A program made the translations under genes and the position numbers. The notes beneath the pieces are model-generated. The model was not told where the DNA came from and did not search any database. It was given only the letters and a program-made list of their open reading frames with translations. A stretch of 64,000 nt of DNA from Fundicoccus_A sp052115865 (lineage in GTDB: Bacteria > Bacillota > Bacilli > Lactobacillales > Aerococcaceae). Where the stretch lies: assembly GCF_052115865.1 (NCBI RefSeq), contig NZ_JBQKME010000004.1, forward strand, positions 144,289 through 208,288, written 5' to 3'. Below, in pieces: positions 46,864 to 56,494 of the stretch. Positions within the stretch are counted from its first letter, which is position 1. Each line of letters opens with the position of its first letter.

Positions 46864-47211
46864 ATGAAATGCATCCCCTTATATTGTTATTAGATATATT
46901 ATATTGGCCTTTTTAGGGTTTGTCTAGTAATTATCTAATAACACTCAAGGATACTTTTCTCCACGTCTAATTCCTTATTTATTAAACATCCCGAGTTTCT
47001 TCTTCTATTACTTCGATTGAGGAATGACTATTTACTAAGTCTACAGTTTGTGCTGGTGCGTTGATGATTGATAGCAACAGGTTGAAGATGCTTTTTGATA
47101 CTTCTAATTAATCATTTATTCTTCAGGAAATCGAACACCCTCATTTTTTATAATTATTTTTGCGTATTATTCCATCGGATACTTTTTTCATTTAATCAAC
47201 TTCTCTTTCGA
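46864..47211. other. Gap holding the decayed end of a minus-strand gene
   Basis: Minus strand 47107-46982 reads LEVSKSIFNLLLSIINAPAQ and an acidic end VIEEETRDV-stop, with no start upstream. Remainder unreadable. Confidence 0.4.
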
Positions 47212-47859
47212 TTAATAACTTTCTAATAGTGTATTATACGACTGAATATCTCCATAATAAATATATCTAAAAGCATTAGTCAAATCCACATTATGGGTCG
47301 GCTCAAAAATTACATGTCCTCTTTCATTAAGCTCAGTATTAGCATACATGACATTTGGTCCACTCAAATCTTCTGTTCCGACTCCAAAGAAGTATAAGTG
47401 TGGATCGTCTGATAAATATATTGAAAAGATTTGAAAGTGTTGGTTAGGCGAATTGTAATGATATACCTCGTCTCGATAGTAGAGATTCACTCCCCCTCCC
47501 ATCAGCCGGGAATTAGGTAAGACATAATCAGTGACCGATAAGCCCATAAAATTCTTAGGATATTCAAATGAAACAAGTTGATAGGATTGTCCCATTGAGC
47601 TTTGCCACTTCTCAATAAAATTCAATAACATGTACTCTTTATCTAGGCTCCATCCATAATGGTTATACAAAAATTCTAACTCTGATTTAGTATATGATTC
47701 TTGTATTTCTTGTTGTGTTGGTAAAGTTACTTGCTCAGCATTCACATGTAATCCAAAAAAACTACTTACAAAAAAAGATATTATCATTAAATTCATCATA
47801 TTTTTATGTGCCCTACAAAGTATATACTGAATTACATTATGCCTGTTTTTACTTTTCAT
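47212..47859 (-). CDS. Exported protein, DUF4767-like
   Basis: 215 residues with a basic N terminus (MKSKNRHNVIQYILCRAHK) and a hydrophobic segment MMNLMIISFFVSSFFGLHVNA-E that looks like a cleavable signal peptide. The mature part, SLDKEYMLLNFIEKWQSSMGQSYQ and LSDDPHLYFFGV, resembles DUF4767 proteins of Lactobacillales envelopes. AAGGAAGGAT precedes the ATG. Function unknown. Confidence 0.6.
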   Translation of the reverse strand: MKSKNRHNVIQYILCRAHKNMMNLMIISFFVSSFFGLHVNAEQVTLPTQQEIQESYTKSELEFLYNHYGWSLDKEYMLLNFIEKWQSSMGQSYQLVSFEYPKNFMGLSVTDYVLPNSRLMGGGVNLYYRDEVYHYNSPNQHFQIFSIYLSDDPHLYFFGVGTEDLSGPNVMYANTELNERGHVIFEPTHNVDLTNAFRYIYYGDIQSYNTLLESY

Positions 47860-47893
47860 TTTTATCCTTCCTTTTTCGAATTATACGCGACTT

Positions 47894-48160
47894 TTAATTA
47901 TCATGTTGGGTTACTCGTAGTACATTTTTTAAATTCTTTTTATACTTATACTTTTTCTTTGCGCCACACTTTGATTTATTCTGTTTATACTGATTAAAGT
48001 ACTCTATAACGGTTCCGCCTTCCTTTAGGAAGGTAACGACATTATAGACAGGTTGATTCGATCGACCGATTTTCTGAGCAATTTTATAAGGTTTCAATCC
48101 AGTATCATAATAAGTTTCTATCCAGCTAAGTTCTTTCATGGTAAGATGTGTGTAGGCCAT
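47894..48160 (-). pseudogene. IS30-family transposase N-terminal fragment
   Basis: 88 codons with the HTH_38 DNA-binding start YTHLTMKELSWIETYYDTGLKPYKIAQKIGRSNQPVYNVV. The DDE catalytic domain is missing. The preceding ATG has a ribosome site, GAGGAGT. Unlike the intact IS30 copy at 59.4 kb, so a separate lineage. Confidence 0.75.
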
Positions 48161-48355
48161 TTGTGGTCACTCCTCTAATTTTCGTGGTTGGATCTTGGTG
48201 AGAGTGTATCACAAATGGTTTTTAATTTTTCTAGCTTAATTTTACAATTCAAGTTTTTATTAAATGCATATTGACTCAATAAACAATCCTATTATATATA
48301 ATATTGCGAATATTTTATTATTTAATATTATAAATATGTAGTTATATAGACGTCT

Positions 48356-49000
48356 TTAAAGTTTCAATTGATAACCCTCTAAGAAACTTGTCTTAAAGAT
48401 TCCTTCTCCTCTTAGATAGACTTTACCAAACTCATCAAACAATCCATGGAATTCCTGCGCTTCCCAAAGGGTAAAACGGGAATCTAAGCTGACTTTTTGT
48501 CGCATCATCTTGTAATTATCCACACCTACTACCCCTAATTCTCTGTATAACTTCTGTGCATACTTATCAGAGACAAAGACAGGCAGGTCGAAAATATAAA
48601 GCAGGAAAACATCCGCCGTCTCCTCACCCACACCGTGAAGCCGCAATAACTCTTTGCGTAAGTCCTCTTGGTATCTGGCTTTAATACCTTCTAGATTATT
48701 ATTGTGACTTTCAAACCAAGTCAAGACAGAGTGAATAGCCTTGCTTTTATTCTTATAGAAACCAGCAGGACGTATTAAATCTTGTAAGGCGTCCTCGGTT
48801 AATGATAGTAAGTTGGCTTGGTCTAATTGAGTCGCTTCTTTCAACTGATTCAATGCGCGGTCAGCATTAATCCAATTGGTATTCTGAATCAGGATTGCCC
48901 CTACCACAATCTCTATCCGAGACTCGGCTGGCCACCAGCCCGTCTCACCCATCTCTTCTAGCATAATCTTAAATAAATCATATTGGTTAATTATCTTCAT
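48356..49000 (-). CDS. HhH-GPD base-excision DNA glycosylase (endonuclease III-related)
   Basis: 214 residues. Helix-hairpin-helix LLRLHGVGEETADVFLLYIFDLPVFVSDKYAQKL with the catalytic Asp in VSDKYAQ. The Lys that defines bifunctional EndoIII (GVGRKTA) is Glu here, and no C-terminal iron-sulfur Cys cluster is present, which points to a monofunctional glycosylase removing a damaged or mismatched base. Substrate unresolved. AGGAGGGG precedes the ATG. Confidence 0.82.
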   Translation of the reverse strand: MKIINQYDLFKIMLEEMGETGWWPAESRIEIVVGAILIQNTNWINADRALNQLKEATQLDQANLLSLTEDALQDLIRPAGFYKNKSKAIHSVLTWFESHNNNLEGIKARYQEDLRKELLRLHGVGEETADVFLLYIFDLPVFVSDKYAQKLYRELGVVGVDNYKMMRQKVSLDSRFTLWEAQEFHGLFDEFGKVYLRGEGIFKTSFLEGYQLKL

Positions 49001-49036
49001 TCAACCCCTCCTTGTGTCAGCTTAGTATATCAAAAA

Positions 49037-49069
49037 AACCTAACTTCCAATAATATTGAAAGTTAGGTT
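49037..49069 (-). terminator. Terminator of the bce operon
   Basis: AACCTAACTT/AAGTTAGGTT 10-bp stem, on the minus strand followed by T7; about 125 bases after the permease stop and ahead of the glycosylase gene. Confidence 0.8.
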
Positions 49070-49193
49070 CTTGTTTCGATGAAGTCTGGCACCGATTACG
49101 GAAAAAGACACCGCTACTTAATCGATGTCCGTTATTCAAGCTAATCGGACTTCGTTCCTCTAACAATGTCCATCAATCTAGATTCCACACCCA

Positions 49194-51194
49194 CTATTGA
49201 TTAATAATCCGGTAATATGCCCGAGAAGTAATAGCATAGAACAATAAGTAAACCACAATAAATATCAACAAGACTGACCCGTAACCTATAAGGAATGTCG
49301 GAATCTTGACGATGCCTACTATTCCAAGCAAGCTGTACATTATCTTACCAGCAAAGAGTGAATGAATCACCGCTATCATAATCGGCAAAGCAAAGACCCA
49401 GAATATTTGCTGTCTAATCGTTTGCTTAATTAAGTTTTCTGGCAGACCGACTTTTCGCATGATTTGGTATTTCTCTTGGTCTTGGTATCCTTCAGAGACT
49501 TGCTTGAAATATAGCATCAAGACTGTACCGATGATAAGAACTAGCCCCACTATGATTCCTAAAAATAGGAAACCACCATTCAGCATGTACAAGTCACTCG
49601 CAGTCTGAGCACCTGATATAGCTCGAACAAGGCCATTCTCTTCGAGATGAATAAAGTTATTCGTGGCGATAGCTTCTTCAATATGATTCTTAGTCGCCCC
49701 ATCTTTTGCGTTAAAGTAGAGTGAGTACATCATCAGATTCTCAACAGGATTGCCATCGATATCTGTTAATGGAAGCGCGTCAATTAAGTGATTCAGATCC
49801 TCTATTTCCGGAAAAACAACTAAGGTAATCTGACCGACCATATTCATCGGCAAGTAATCCAAATTAATTAATTGTGTCCGATAATCTTGGCCGGCAATCT
49901 GAATGTGTCCAGCTCCATTAATATCTGAGGAGGTTGAGACAAGAAGAACTTCATCCTCTGCTAATTCCATATTCTGATTATAGTAATTGTTAAAGTCATC
50001 TAGTGATTCTCCAATGATATACCACAACCTATTATTACTCGTTCCTTCAATCGCTTGGAATTCTCCCTCTTGATATTGGGCAGGCATAATAACTTGTCTG
50101 AATAAGCTAACTCCCTCAACTTCACCATCTCCTTGCAGATTCAACCGCGCTTGTTGTAAAGCCTCTTGAATCGAAGCATCATCCAACTCAGTTTCTGCAG
50201 GAAGATAATTCAATTCAAAATCATATAAGGTCATTCTAGCAACTTGCTCATCCATGCCTAAATATAGAGTCAACGTCGTACCTAAGGTCAATACAATTCC
50301 GGTACATAGAATAGCAATCGTCGCCAAGCTGGTCGCATTGGCTTTCATTCTATATAACATTCCAGATATGGATAGAAATGGTACTGGCTTATAATAGAAG
50401 TCTTTATTCTTCTTCATTAATTTTAAACTAATAATACTTAGGCTGGTTAACAAAGCATAGGTAGCAATAATTACTAAGAAAATAGCGACGAACACCTTCA
50501 TCAAGGCATCTAAAACGTCTGTCGTCGTCAACGCTATATAGTAGCCCCATGCCAAAGTCACAAGCCCAATCAATAATAAAAACCAACGCGACTTAGGTTC
50601 AGCTTCCCCGGCATTCACTTGGCTTAATAACTCTGAGGGATTCAATCGACTTAAGCGTAAACTATTAATAATGAAGATTAAAAGCATAATCCCCAATAAG
50701 ATTGCTGTCGTTATCAGGGCTGCTCGCATATTAAATGGATAATCAGAGAGCCCTGCCCCTGCATCGCGAATCAATCGATTCAAGCCCATGAATACTAATT
50801 TACCAAAGACAAAACCTATACCCACAGAAAGCACACTGCCAATGATGGCCGTCAGTAGCTGTTCAATGAAAATAACGCCTCTAATGTGTTTGCCCTCAAG
50901 ACCTAAGACTGTATAGAGGGAGAACTCTAACCGTCTTTGTCTCTGAATAAAGTTGTTAGCATAGAGAATAAAGATAACGATGAGTAAGGTTGAAAAGAAG
51001 ACAGCCATCATAATAATCGTAGGAAGAGCAGGATGGCGAGTCTGAACGTAGTCGTTAAAGATTAAAGAGACCATAATATATTCCAAAGCCATAATCAGAA
51101 CGACCGCTAAAAAATAGGGGAAATAAATGGTTCTACGCTTAGAAATTCCTTCAATCGCCAGCTTGGTTAGTAATGAGAGTGTCATCTTAAGCAC
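49194..51194 (-). CDS. BceB-like ABC transporter permease
   Basis: 666 residues with about ten membrane segments and a large external domain (about residues 310-540) between segments 7 and 8, the hallmark of antimicrobial-peptide detoxification permeases. Contains the FtsX-type segments (RRRLEFSLYTVLGLEGKHIRGVI). It overlaps the ATPase gene by 8 bases. The external domain senses the peptide and signals to the kinase in known Bce systems. Confidence 0.88.
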   Translation of the reverse strand: MLKMTLSLLTKLAIEGISKRRTIYFPYFLAVVLIMALEYIMVSLIFNDYVQTRHPALPTIIMMAVFFSTLLIVIFILYANNFIQRQRRLEFSLYTVLGLEGKHIRGVIFIEQLLTAIIGSVLSVGIGFVFGKLVFMGLNRLIRDAGAGLSDYPFNMRAALITTAILLGIMLLIFIINSLRLSRLNPSELLSQVNAGEAEPKSRWFLLLIGLVTLAWGYYIALTTTDVLDALMKVFVAIFLVIIATYALLTSLSIISLKLMKKNKDFYYKPVPFLSISGMLYRMKANATSLATIAILCTGIVLTLGTTLTLYLGMDEQVARMTLYDFELNYLPAETELDDASIQEALQQARLNLQGDGEVEGVSLFRQVIMPAQYQEGEFQAIEGTSNNRLWYIIGESLDDFNNYYNQNMELAEDEVLLVSTSSDINGAGHIQIAGQDYRTQLINLDYLPMNMVGQITLVVFPEIEDLNHLIDALPLTDIDGNPVENLMMYSLYFNAKDGATKNHIEEAIATNNFIHLEENGLVRAISGAQTASDLYMLNGGFLFLGIIVGLVLIIGTVLMLYFKQVSEGYQDQEKYQIMRKVGLPENLIKQTIRQQIFWVFALPIMIAVIHSLFAGKIMYSLLGIVGIVKIPTFLIGYGSVLLIFIVVYLLFYAITSRAYYRIINQ

Positions 51195-51936
51195 CTCGAT
51201 CCGCTAATAAAGTTAAGCTTTGCGAGATACGTTCATTGAAAGACTGATTCGACTCATCTCCTCTATATAATTCGTGATAGACCACTCCGTCTTTAATGAA
51301 TAAGACCCGCTTAGAGAATGAAGCAGCATAAGTGGAATGGGTGACCATCAGAATAGTATTACCAGCGTCATTCAAGTCTTCTAAGATGTGTAAAATTTGC
51401 TCTGAAGACTTAGAGTCCAAAGCACCTGTTGGTTCATCTGCCAAGAGTAAAGAAGGCTTAGTAATAATAGCACGCGCAATGGCTACACGTTGTCTCTGCC
51501 CTCCAGAAATCTCATAAGGGTATTTGTCGAGTAATTCTTCAATGCCCAACATCGGCGCAATCTGATTGATAGCTTGATCCATATCCTTCACTGACTTATT
51601 CGAAAGCACAAGGGGTAACAGTATATTATCTCGATTAGAGAAAGTATCTAAGACATTAAAGTCTTGGAAAACAAAACCTAATTGTTCTCTACGAAACATG
51701 GCAATCTTATCTTTCTTAATCTCTGACGTATTCATGCCATTCAGATAGACTGACCCTTCTGTCGGTTGATCAAAGGTGGCGATAATATTAAGCAAGGTCG
51801 ACTTTCCTGACCCTGACTCTCCCATAATGGCAACAAATTCTCCCTCGTTCACGCCAAAATCAATACTCTGCAAGGCGGTTGTTTGGTTACCACGTGACTT
51901 ATATACCTTTTTTACATTTTGAACATCTAGTAACAT
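51187..51936 (-). CDS. BceA-like ABC transporter ATPase
   Basis: 249 residues: GESGSGKSTLLN (Walker A), FQDFNVLDTFSNRDNILLPL (Q-loop), ISGGQRQRVAIARA (signature), LLLADEPTGALDS (Walker B), MVTHS (H-loop). MacB/LolD-type ATPase energising the permease downstream. AGGGATATT upstream of ATG. Confidence 0.93.
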   Translation of the reverse strand: MLLDVQNVKKVYKSRGNQTTALQSIDFGVNEGEFVAIMGESGSGKSTLLNIIATFDQPTEGSVYLNGMNTSEIKKDKIAMFRREQLGFVFQDFNVLDTFSNRDNILLPLVLSNKSVKDMDQAINQIAPMLGIEELLDKYPYEISGGQRQRVAIARAIITKPSLLLADEPTGALDSKSSEQILHILEDLNDAGNTILMVTHSTYAASFSKRVLFIKDGVVYHELYRGDESNQSFNERISQSLTLLADRGA

Positions 51937-52030
51937 AATATCCCTCCGTTAATTCATTGTTTAATCGATAGTTAAAGTATAGAGAATACTGTGTTTTCCT
52001 TCCTTTACCTAAACTTACAATGAACGCTGC

Positions 52031-52948
52031 TTATCTTACAATATTGTAAGTTTGGATATCCCGATGGAATTGAATAGTAAAAGATGTCCCTTGATTGAGA
52101 GTAGATTGTACGTTTACTTCTTGGTCCAGACGTTGAGAGATTAACTTCACTAGATATAGACCAATCCCGCTGGATTTTTGATTTAGCTGACCATTAAAGC
52201 CGGAATACCCCTTATCAAAAATCTTAGGCAAGTCTTCCACCTTAATGCCCCTACCACTATCTTTAATCTCTAACTGATAAGTCTCGGAATTGAACTGAAT
52301 CCAGATATCACCTTGGTCTGTGTATTTTAAGGCATTGTTCAAGAGCTGTTCTATCATTAAACTTGTTAGGTTGGCTTCGGTTACAACTTCTGAATTAATG
52401 ACTTGATAGTGGAGACGTATCTTCTTCTGGATAAACTGCGATCGGTATTTGCGGATTATTGGAGAGAGAATATCATCTAAAGATCGCTTACTAATCACCA
52501 TATCTGTTGTAGGATTGGATAATTTCACATAGTTCAAGGCCATATTGGTGTAATTCTCAATATAGAGCATCTCTTGACGCAACTTAGGTAGAGCATCTTC
52601 ATCGGGATTGGCTAGGACGAGTTGACTCGCTGTAATGGGCGTCTTCATCTGATGCACCCACATAATGAAGTATTCTTCCAAATCTGTTCGCTTCCTTAAG
52701 CCATCTTCCTTCACCCGCACTAATTCTGCCTCAACTTCCTCCAATCTCTCTTCGAAAGAAGTCTGCTTTTTAAAGTTGACTGCCTTGTAAGTTAAGTAGA
52801 CGCCCATAATAATGAATAGAAGCCAGAACAATACCCCAAAAGCTTCCATAGAAATGTCAAACAACAAAAAACTCAGCCATATTGTTAAAAGCATAGTTAG
52901 AAATAATATTATGGGGCCTATTTCACTTTTGAGAAAATTAATCATCAT
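52031..52948 (-). CDS. BceS-like intramembrane-sensing histidine kinase
   Basis: About 305 residues from ATG 52948, which overlaps the regulator stop (ATGATGATTAA). Two close membrane helices (about 8-27 and 31-50) with almost no external loop, then MWVHQMKTPITASQL (phosphorylated His), LLNNALKYTD (N box), IKDSGRGI and SGIGLYLVK (ATP lid). Such kinases rely on the BceAB transporter as sensor. An in-frame start 36 bases earlier lies inside the regulator gene. Confidence 0.92.
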   Translation of the reverse strand: MMINFLKSEIGPIILFLTMLLTIWLSFLLFDISMEAFGVLFWLLFIIMGVYLTYKAVNFKKQTSFEERLEEVEAELVRVKEDGLRKRTDLEEYFIMWVHQMKTPITASQLVLANPDEDALPKLRQEMLYIENYTNMALNYVKLSNPTTDMVISKRSLDDILSPIIRKYRSQFIQKKIRLHYQVINSEVVTEANLTSLMIEQLLNNALKYTDQGDIWIQFNSETYQLEIKDSGRGIKVEDLPKIFDKGYSGFNGQLNQKSSGIGLYLVKLISQRLDQEVNVQSTLNQGTSFTIQFHRDIQTYNIVR

Positions 52949-53639
52949 GATTCCCCGCCTTCTCTTCACTGATTCGATAGCCATAATTCTTCTTTGTCTC
53001 GATAAAATTATCTAGGCCAAGCTTTCTCAATTTCTTACGAACGCGTGTCATATTCACCGCTAAGGTATTATCATCAATGAATTGATTGTTCTGCCAACAG
53101 TAATCTAGAATCGCTTCACGCTGGACGAAGCGACCTTTCTGCTGGAATAAGATGGTCATAATCTGTAATTCAGTAAAAGTTAAGCTTGCTTCCTGGCCAT
53201 GAGAGGCAATGGTTGACCGACTCACATCCAAAGTCGCTTCGCCCGCTTTGAATTGGTCGGTTTGAATAGCGAAGTCGTAGGTCCGTCGCAATAAAGCTTG
53301 CACCTTACTCACCATAAACTGCCGATCAATCGGCTTCACAATATAATCATCTGCGCCCATCTGCATCGCCATAATCATATCCATCGAATCAGATAAAGAC
53401 GAGATAAAAATGATGGGAACATTCGACTCCTTACGAATTTCTTGGCACCAATAATAGCCATTATATGAGGGCAGATTCACATCTAGCAATATAAGGTGTG
53501 GTTGGAATTGCCTAAACTCTTCTATAATATAGTCAAAATCCGTCACAATATAGACTTCATAATTCCAAGTCTCAAACGACCGGCCTAATTCTTTAGCAAT
53601 AATTAGGTCATCTTCAATTAACATAATCTTCATCCTCAT
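52938..53639 (-). CDS. BceR-like OmpR-family response regulator
   Basis: 233 residues. Receiver domain with acidic pair (EDD), phospho-acceptor Asp in LILLDVNLPSYNG and Lys in DYIVKPIDR; OmpR-type winged helix at the C terminus (LTFTELQIMTILFQQKGRFVQREAIL). First gene of the four-gene bceRSAB row on the minus strand; likely activates bceAB on peptide stress. Confidence 0.93.
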   Translation of the reverse strand: MRMKIMLIEDDLIIAKELGRSFETWNYEVYIVTDFDYIIEEFRQFQPHLILLDVNLPSYNGYYWCQEIRKESNVPIIFISSLSDSMDMIMAMQMGADDYIVKPIDRQFMVSKVQALLRRTYDFAIQTDQFKAGEATLDVSRSTIASHGQEASLTFTELQIMTILFQQKGRFVQREAILDYCWQNNQFIDDNTLAVNMTRVRKKLRKLGLDNFIETKKNYGYRISEEKAGNHDD

Positions 53640-53729
53640 TCACCCCAAACTTATAGTCATTTTTTTAAGCTTACCATAAAATAGCTGGAAAATAGAGTAG
53701 CGCGTGTAAATATAGGAGAGGTCGATTGG

Positions 53730-53975
53730 TTAGGTTTTTGGCGCGTTCTTATTTGGCCTAGTAGAGATGGGGGACGACTACCCGGTCTTTTCTTTTTTTA
53801 TTTGGCCGGGTAACAACGGCTACCCGGTCTTTTCCTGCCTCATTTGGCCGGGTTGCACCACCTACCCGGTCTTTCCTAGCCTCATTTGGCCGGGTAAACC
53901 AACCTACCCGGACTTTGCCTTCCTCATTTGGCCGGGTTGCACCACCTACCCGGTCTTTTCCTTTCTCATTCACCT
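53730..53975. repeat. 42-bp minisatellite, about five units plus a degenerate one
   Basis: Units of the type CTACCCGGTCTTTTCC-(T/G)(T/C)CTCATTTGGCCGGGTTGCACCAC begin near 53777, 53821, 53864, 53906 and 53946. ACCCGG and CCGGGT alternate, giving potential hairpins. Because 42 is a multiple of three, frames on both strands stay open and encode 14-residue repeats, but neither has a credible start. It lies upstream of bceR on the other side of its promoter. Confidence 0.9.
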
Positions 53976-54080
53976 TGCAGCAACTGGCACACTATATCCC
54001 AATCTCTCCAAATAAAATCCCCTCAAGCCCGCTATCTACCGAAAGCTGACTCAAGGGAGCTTTTAATGATATGATCTTGC

Positions 54081-54181
54081 TTATTCCACAACTACATGTT
54101 TCAACTGAACATCGACAAAGGCATCGGGGTGCATATTTTGTACGTAGTCTTTGGCTACATAAGCGTTACTGTAGAAGTAGA
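54081..54181 (-). pseudogene. 3' end of an unidentified gene, cut by IS21 sequence
   Basis: Minus strand reads PVYFYSNAYVAKDYVQNMHP and DAFVDVQLKHVVVE to TAA at 54081-54083, clearly protein-like, but upstream of 54181 the sequence is IS21-derived. The parent gene is not recognised. Confidence 0.5.
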
Positions 54182-54643
54182 CTGGGCAAAATGTAAAGCT
54201 TTACATTTTGCCCAATCCACTTGAATTTGTTCGCCAGCCTTATGATTGAGTATGTGGCTAAATCTCGTTTTATTTAGATAATCATTGAAGTACTTTTTAA
54301 ACTGAGTCAACTGATAGTAAATCTGTCCATTTAGTCGACAAGTTTGAGCATATTCTTCCCACAATAACTGCATCGTGACACCTGGTTTGACTAAATCCTT
54401 CGATAAGGCTTCATAATTTGGCATCACATGGTAAGTAATCGCCTGTTTTTTCTGAGACACTCTAAATAACTCTTCGATTTCTTTCACTGACCATTGAGAT
54501 AATCCTTCGTATCCTAAACCTTTTTCTTGAGCAATATTGACCGTTCTTGTGACTGTACTTCTACCAGAACCAACAATTTTAGCTATCTGTCTTAAACTAA
54601 AACCCGCTTCGTGTAGCCGCACCATTTCTAAATAATTGGGCAT
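54155..54643 (-). pseudogene. IS21-family IstA transposase, N-terminal part
   Basis: 162 codons from ATG 54643: helix-turn-helix HEAGFSLRQIAKIVGSGRSTVTRTV, then GEQIQVDWAK, the first part of the DDE domain, where it stops being IstA and runs into other DNA at about 54198. Catalytic core absent. Confidence 0.8.
54183..54214. repeat. 32-bp perfect palindrome at a head-to-head IS21 junction
   Basis: TGGGCAAAATGTAAAG followed by its exact reverse complement. Both arms encode the same IstA residues (VDWAKCK), one on each strand, so two IS21 pieces meet in inverted orientation here. Confidence 0.9.
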
Positions 54644-54738
54644 ATCTGCACCTCCATCATATTATTGTATGATTTCCTCATACTCCCTAGTTATACCATT
54701 AGAAGAACAAAAAGAACCACAAAAGTGGTCCTAGTAGA

Positions 54739-54802
54739 GTGATTTGGGTGGTACAAACAATAGCGATTTAGGTGGTACAATGAACCGCGACGAGGTGGCA
54801 CT
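54739..54802. repeat. IS21-type terminal repeats
   Basis: GTGATTTGGGTGGTACAA (54739-54756), GCGATTTAGGTGGTACAA (54763-54780) and a degenerate GCGACGAGGTGGCACT (54787-54802) form the multiple short end repeats usual at IS21 termini, 95-160 bases upstream of the IstA start. Confidence 0.7.
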
Positions 54803-54902
54803 ATTAGAGCGCCGTATCCAATTATAATGCGACACCTTCTTTTCCAGCAAGTTTACCGACGGATGTGTGACGATTTGGTTTTGGGAAATATTAGCCAGAA
54901 AA

Positions 54903-54938
54903 AAAGTACATCTCAGGGGTTAAACCTTGATGTACTTT
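54903..54938 (-). terminator. Terminator of tRNA-Thr
   Basis: AAAGTACATC/GATGTACTTT 10-bp stem; on the minus strand followed by T7, 14 bases after the tRNA. Confidence 0.85.
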
Positions 54939-54952
54939 CTAAATTAATGTGA

Positions 54953-55025
54953 TACCGGCTATAGGGATCGAACCTACGGCCCCCGCGTTACGAGTGCGAT
55001 GCTCTACCAACTGAACTAAACCGGC
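54953..55025 (-). tRNA. tRNA-Thr (anticodon CGT)
   Basis: 73-nt cloverleaf on the minus strand: acceptor GCCGGTT/AGCCGGT, D arm GTTC-AGTTGGTA-GAGC, anticodon loop CTCGTAA (anticodon CGT, reads ACG), T arm GTAGG-TTCGATC-CCTAT, discriminator A. CCA is not encoded. The anticodon stem has one A-C mismatch next to the loop. Confidence 0.93.
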
Positions 55026-55103
55026 ATTCTTTGTGTTTTGAACTAAAGAGAATATTATAAACCTTTCAGCGAAAAATAACACAGATAGTTTTCAGTTTCA
55101 AGC

Positions 55104-56423
55104 TCATTCCTCTAGCTCAGGATGGTTAATCCCTAGAATACGTTGTTGGCGTTCCTCGATATTTTGAATATCTAGTCTTTCCGTAAAATTGGGACTCGTT
55201 AGATTAAACAGATAATTACTGTAATCCTTAATATAGTTTAGCTTCTTCGGATGTGCAGAATAAGCAACTGTCAACAAAGAGTCAAACAGTGCCACCACTC
55301 CAGAAATATCTTGCTTCATATAGTGAATTAATTGCCAATAACTTTCATATAAGTCTTTTGGAAAATTATTGAAATCATAAATCACGTTACCTCCCGAAGA
55401 AAATGTCTCATCAGTGTCTTCGCCCATTACCACAAACCTTCCTGGTATACTGGCAAATTTTGAATCCAACAAAGCCTTGTAGTTTAAGATATAAATGGCG
55501 GTATTAGGATCATTTATGCCTGGCGAAACCGCCCTCAGAGCTACTTCAATCAATTTAGCTCGAGCAAAATTTGGATCGTACATAGAAGAAGGTTTTTCTT
55601 CATAAGTTAGGGTGCGGTTTATTGCCGCTTGGAGCTGTGATTCATCTTTAACTTTTCGGTTAGTGTATAAATCGACTAGCGGCTGATTTGCGGAAATAAA
55701 CTCTCCTATTCTTAGATGTAGCACTATGGTGCCTTTGAATTCCTTGCTCAGTTCAACTAGTCGATTAAAATTAATATATTCAACATAACCACTCTCGTTA
55801 GCCTTTACTGTGAAGATGTGTAGCGTGTCTATTTGAGGAAGATGATCCAACAAAGGCATTTCTTGAAAGTATTCAATCGTTTCATCCGCAACTGACTCGG
55901 CCTCCTTGTACAATTTAGTCACAAGATGGTTCAATTGTACGGATATTGCCACATTATAAACGAACTTCGTAAAATAAAAAACGCAGGCAAGGGCGTACAA
56001 TAAGGCAATGGAGGCCGAAACAACCAAATATTCATCTTCTGAATTGCGCATAAAAAACAAAGAGGAAAGACAATAAATAAAACCACCAAGAAAAATCCCC
56101 AAAGTTTGCATAGATGTTTTCTGTAAGAGAAAATTCTCAACAGTCCGGGGACTGAAATTAGATGAGTAGAACGAAATGACCGATAACATCGTCCCAAACG
56201 TGAAGGTTGCCACTGAAAAAAGGGAACCCGCTAGCAGGCTCAAGATTGATTTGGCCAGATTGACGCTCGTTAGAAAAACAGTCGGGAAATAGTCCACCAC
56301 ATTTATCATTCTGGTGTCGAGCAAGATAACACCAATCGCTAAAATGAAAGAAAAGAGCACGCTCCCTCCTAGAATAAGCCAAATACGTTTATCTTCAAAA
56401 AATAAGCCAAATGCCTTGACCAT
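55104..56423 (-). CDS. DUF2254 membrane protein
   Basis: 439 residues with four N-terminal membrane helices (about 15-35, 50-75, 100-120, 130-150) and a large soluble C-terminal part. The diagnostic block VATFTFGTMLSVISFYSSNFSPRTVENFL and AVSPGINDPNTA are typical of DUF2254. Function of the family is unknown. Monocistronic; GGAGGGG upstream of ATG. Confidence 0.85.
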   Translation of the reverse strand: MVKAFGLFFEDKRIWLILGGSVLFSFILAIGVILLDTRMINVVDYFPTVFLTSVNLAKSILSLLAGSLFSVATFTFGTMLSVISFYSSNFSPRTVENFLLQKTSMQTLGIFLGGFIYCLSSLFFMRNSEDEYLVVSASIALLYALACVFYFTKFVYNVAISVQLNHLVTKLYKEAESVADETIEYFQEMPLLDHLPQIDTLHIFTVKANESGYVEYINFNRLVELSKEFKGTIVLHLRIGEFISANQPLVDLYTNRKVKDESQLQAAINRTLTYEEKPSSMYDPNFARAKLIEVALRAVSPGINDPNTAIYILNYKALLDSKFASIPGRFVVMGEDTDETFSSGGNVIYDFNNFPKDLYESYWQLIHYMKQDISGVVALFDSLLTVAYSAHPKKLNYIKDYSNYLFNLTSPNFTERLDIQNIEERQQRILGINHPELEE

Positions 56424-56494
56424 GTTCTATAACCCCTCCTTTGATAGAATTATTTTCTCTATTATACCACTCGCTCCTTAGGAATGACTTCTTT

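Noticed and set aside
53730..53975. CRISPR array
   Set aside because: Units are contiguous tandem repeats without unique spacers and no cas gene is in the window.
53758..54015. Open frames on both strands across the 42-bp minisatellite encoding 14-residue repeats
   Set aside because: Openness follows from the repeat length being a multiple of three; no ribosome site and both strands are equally open, so not called genes.
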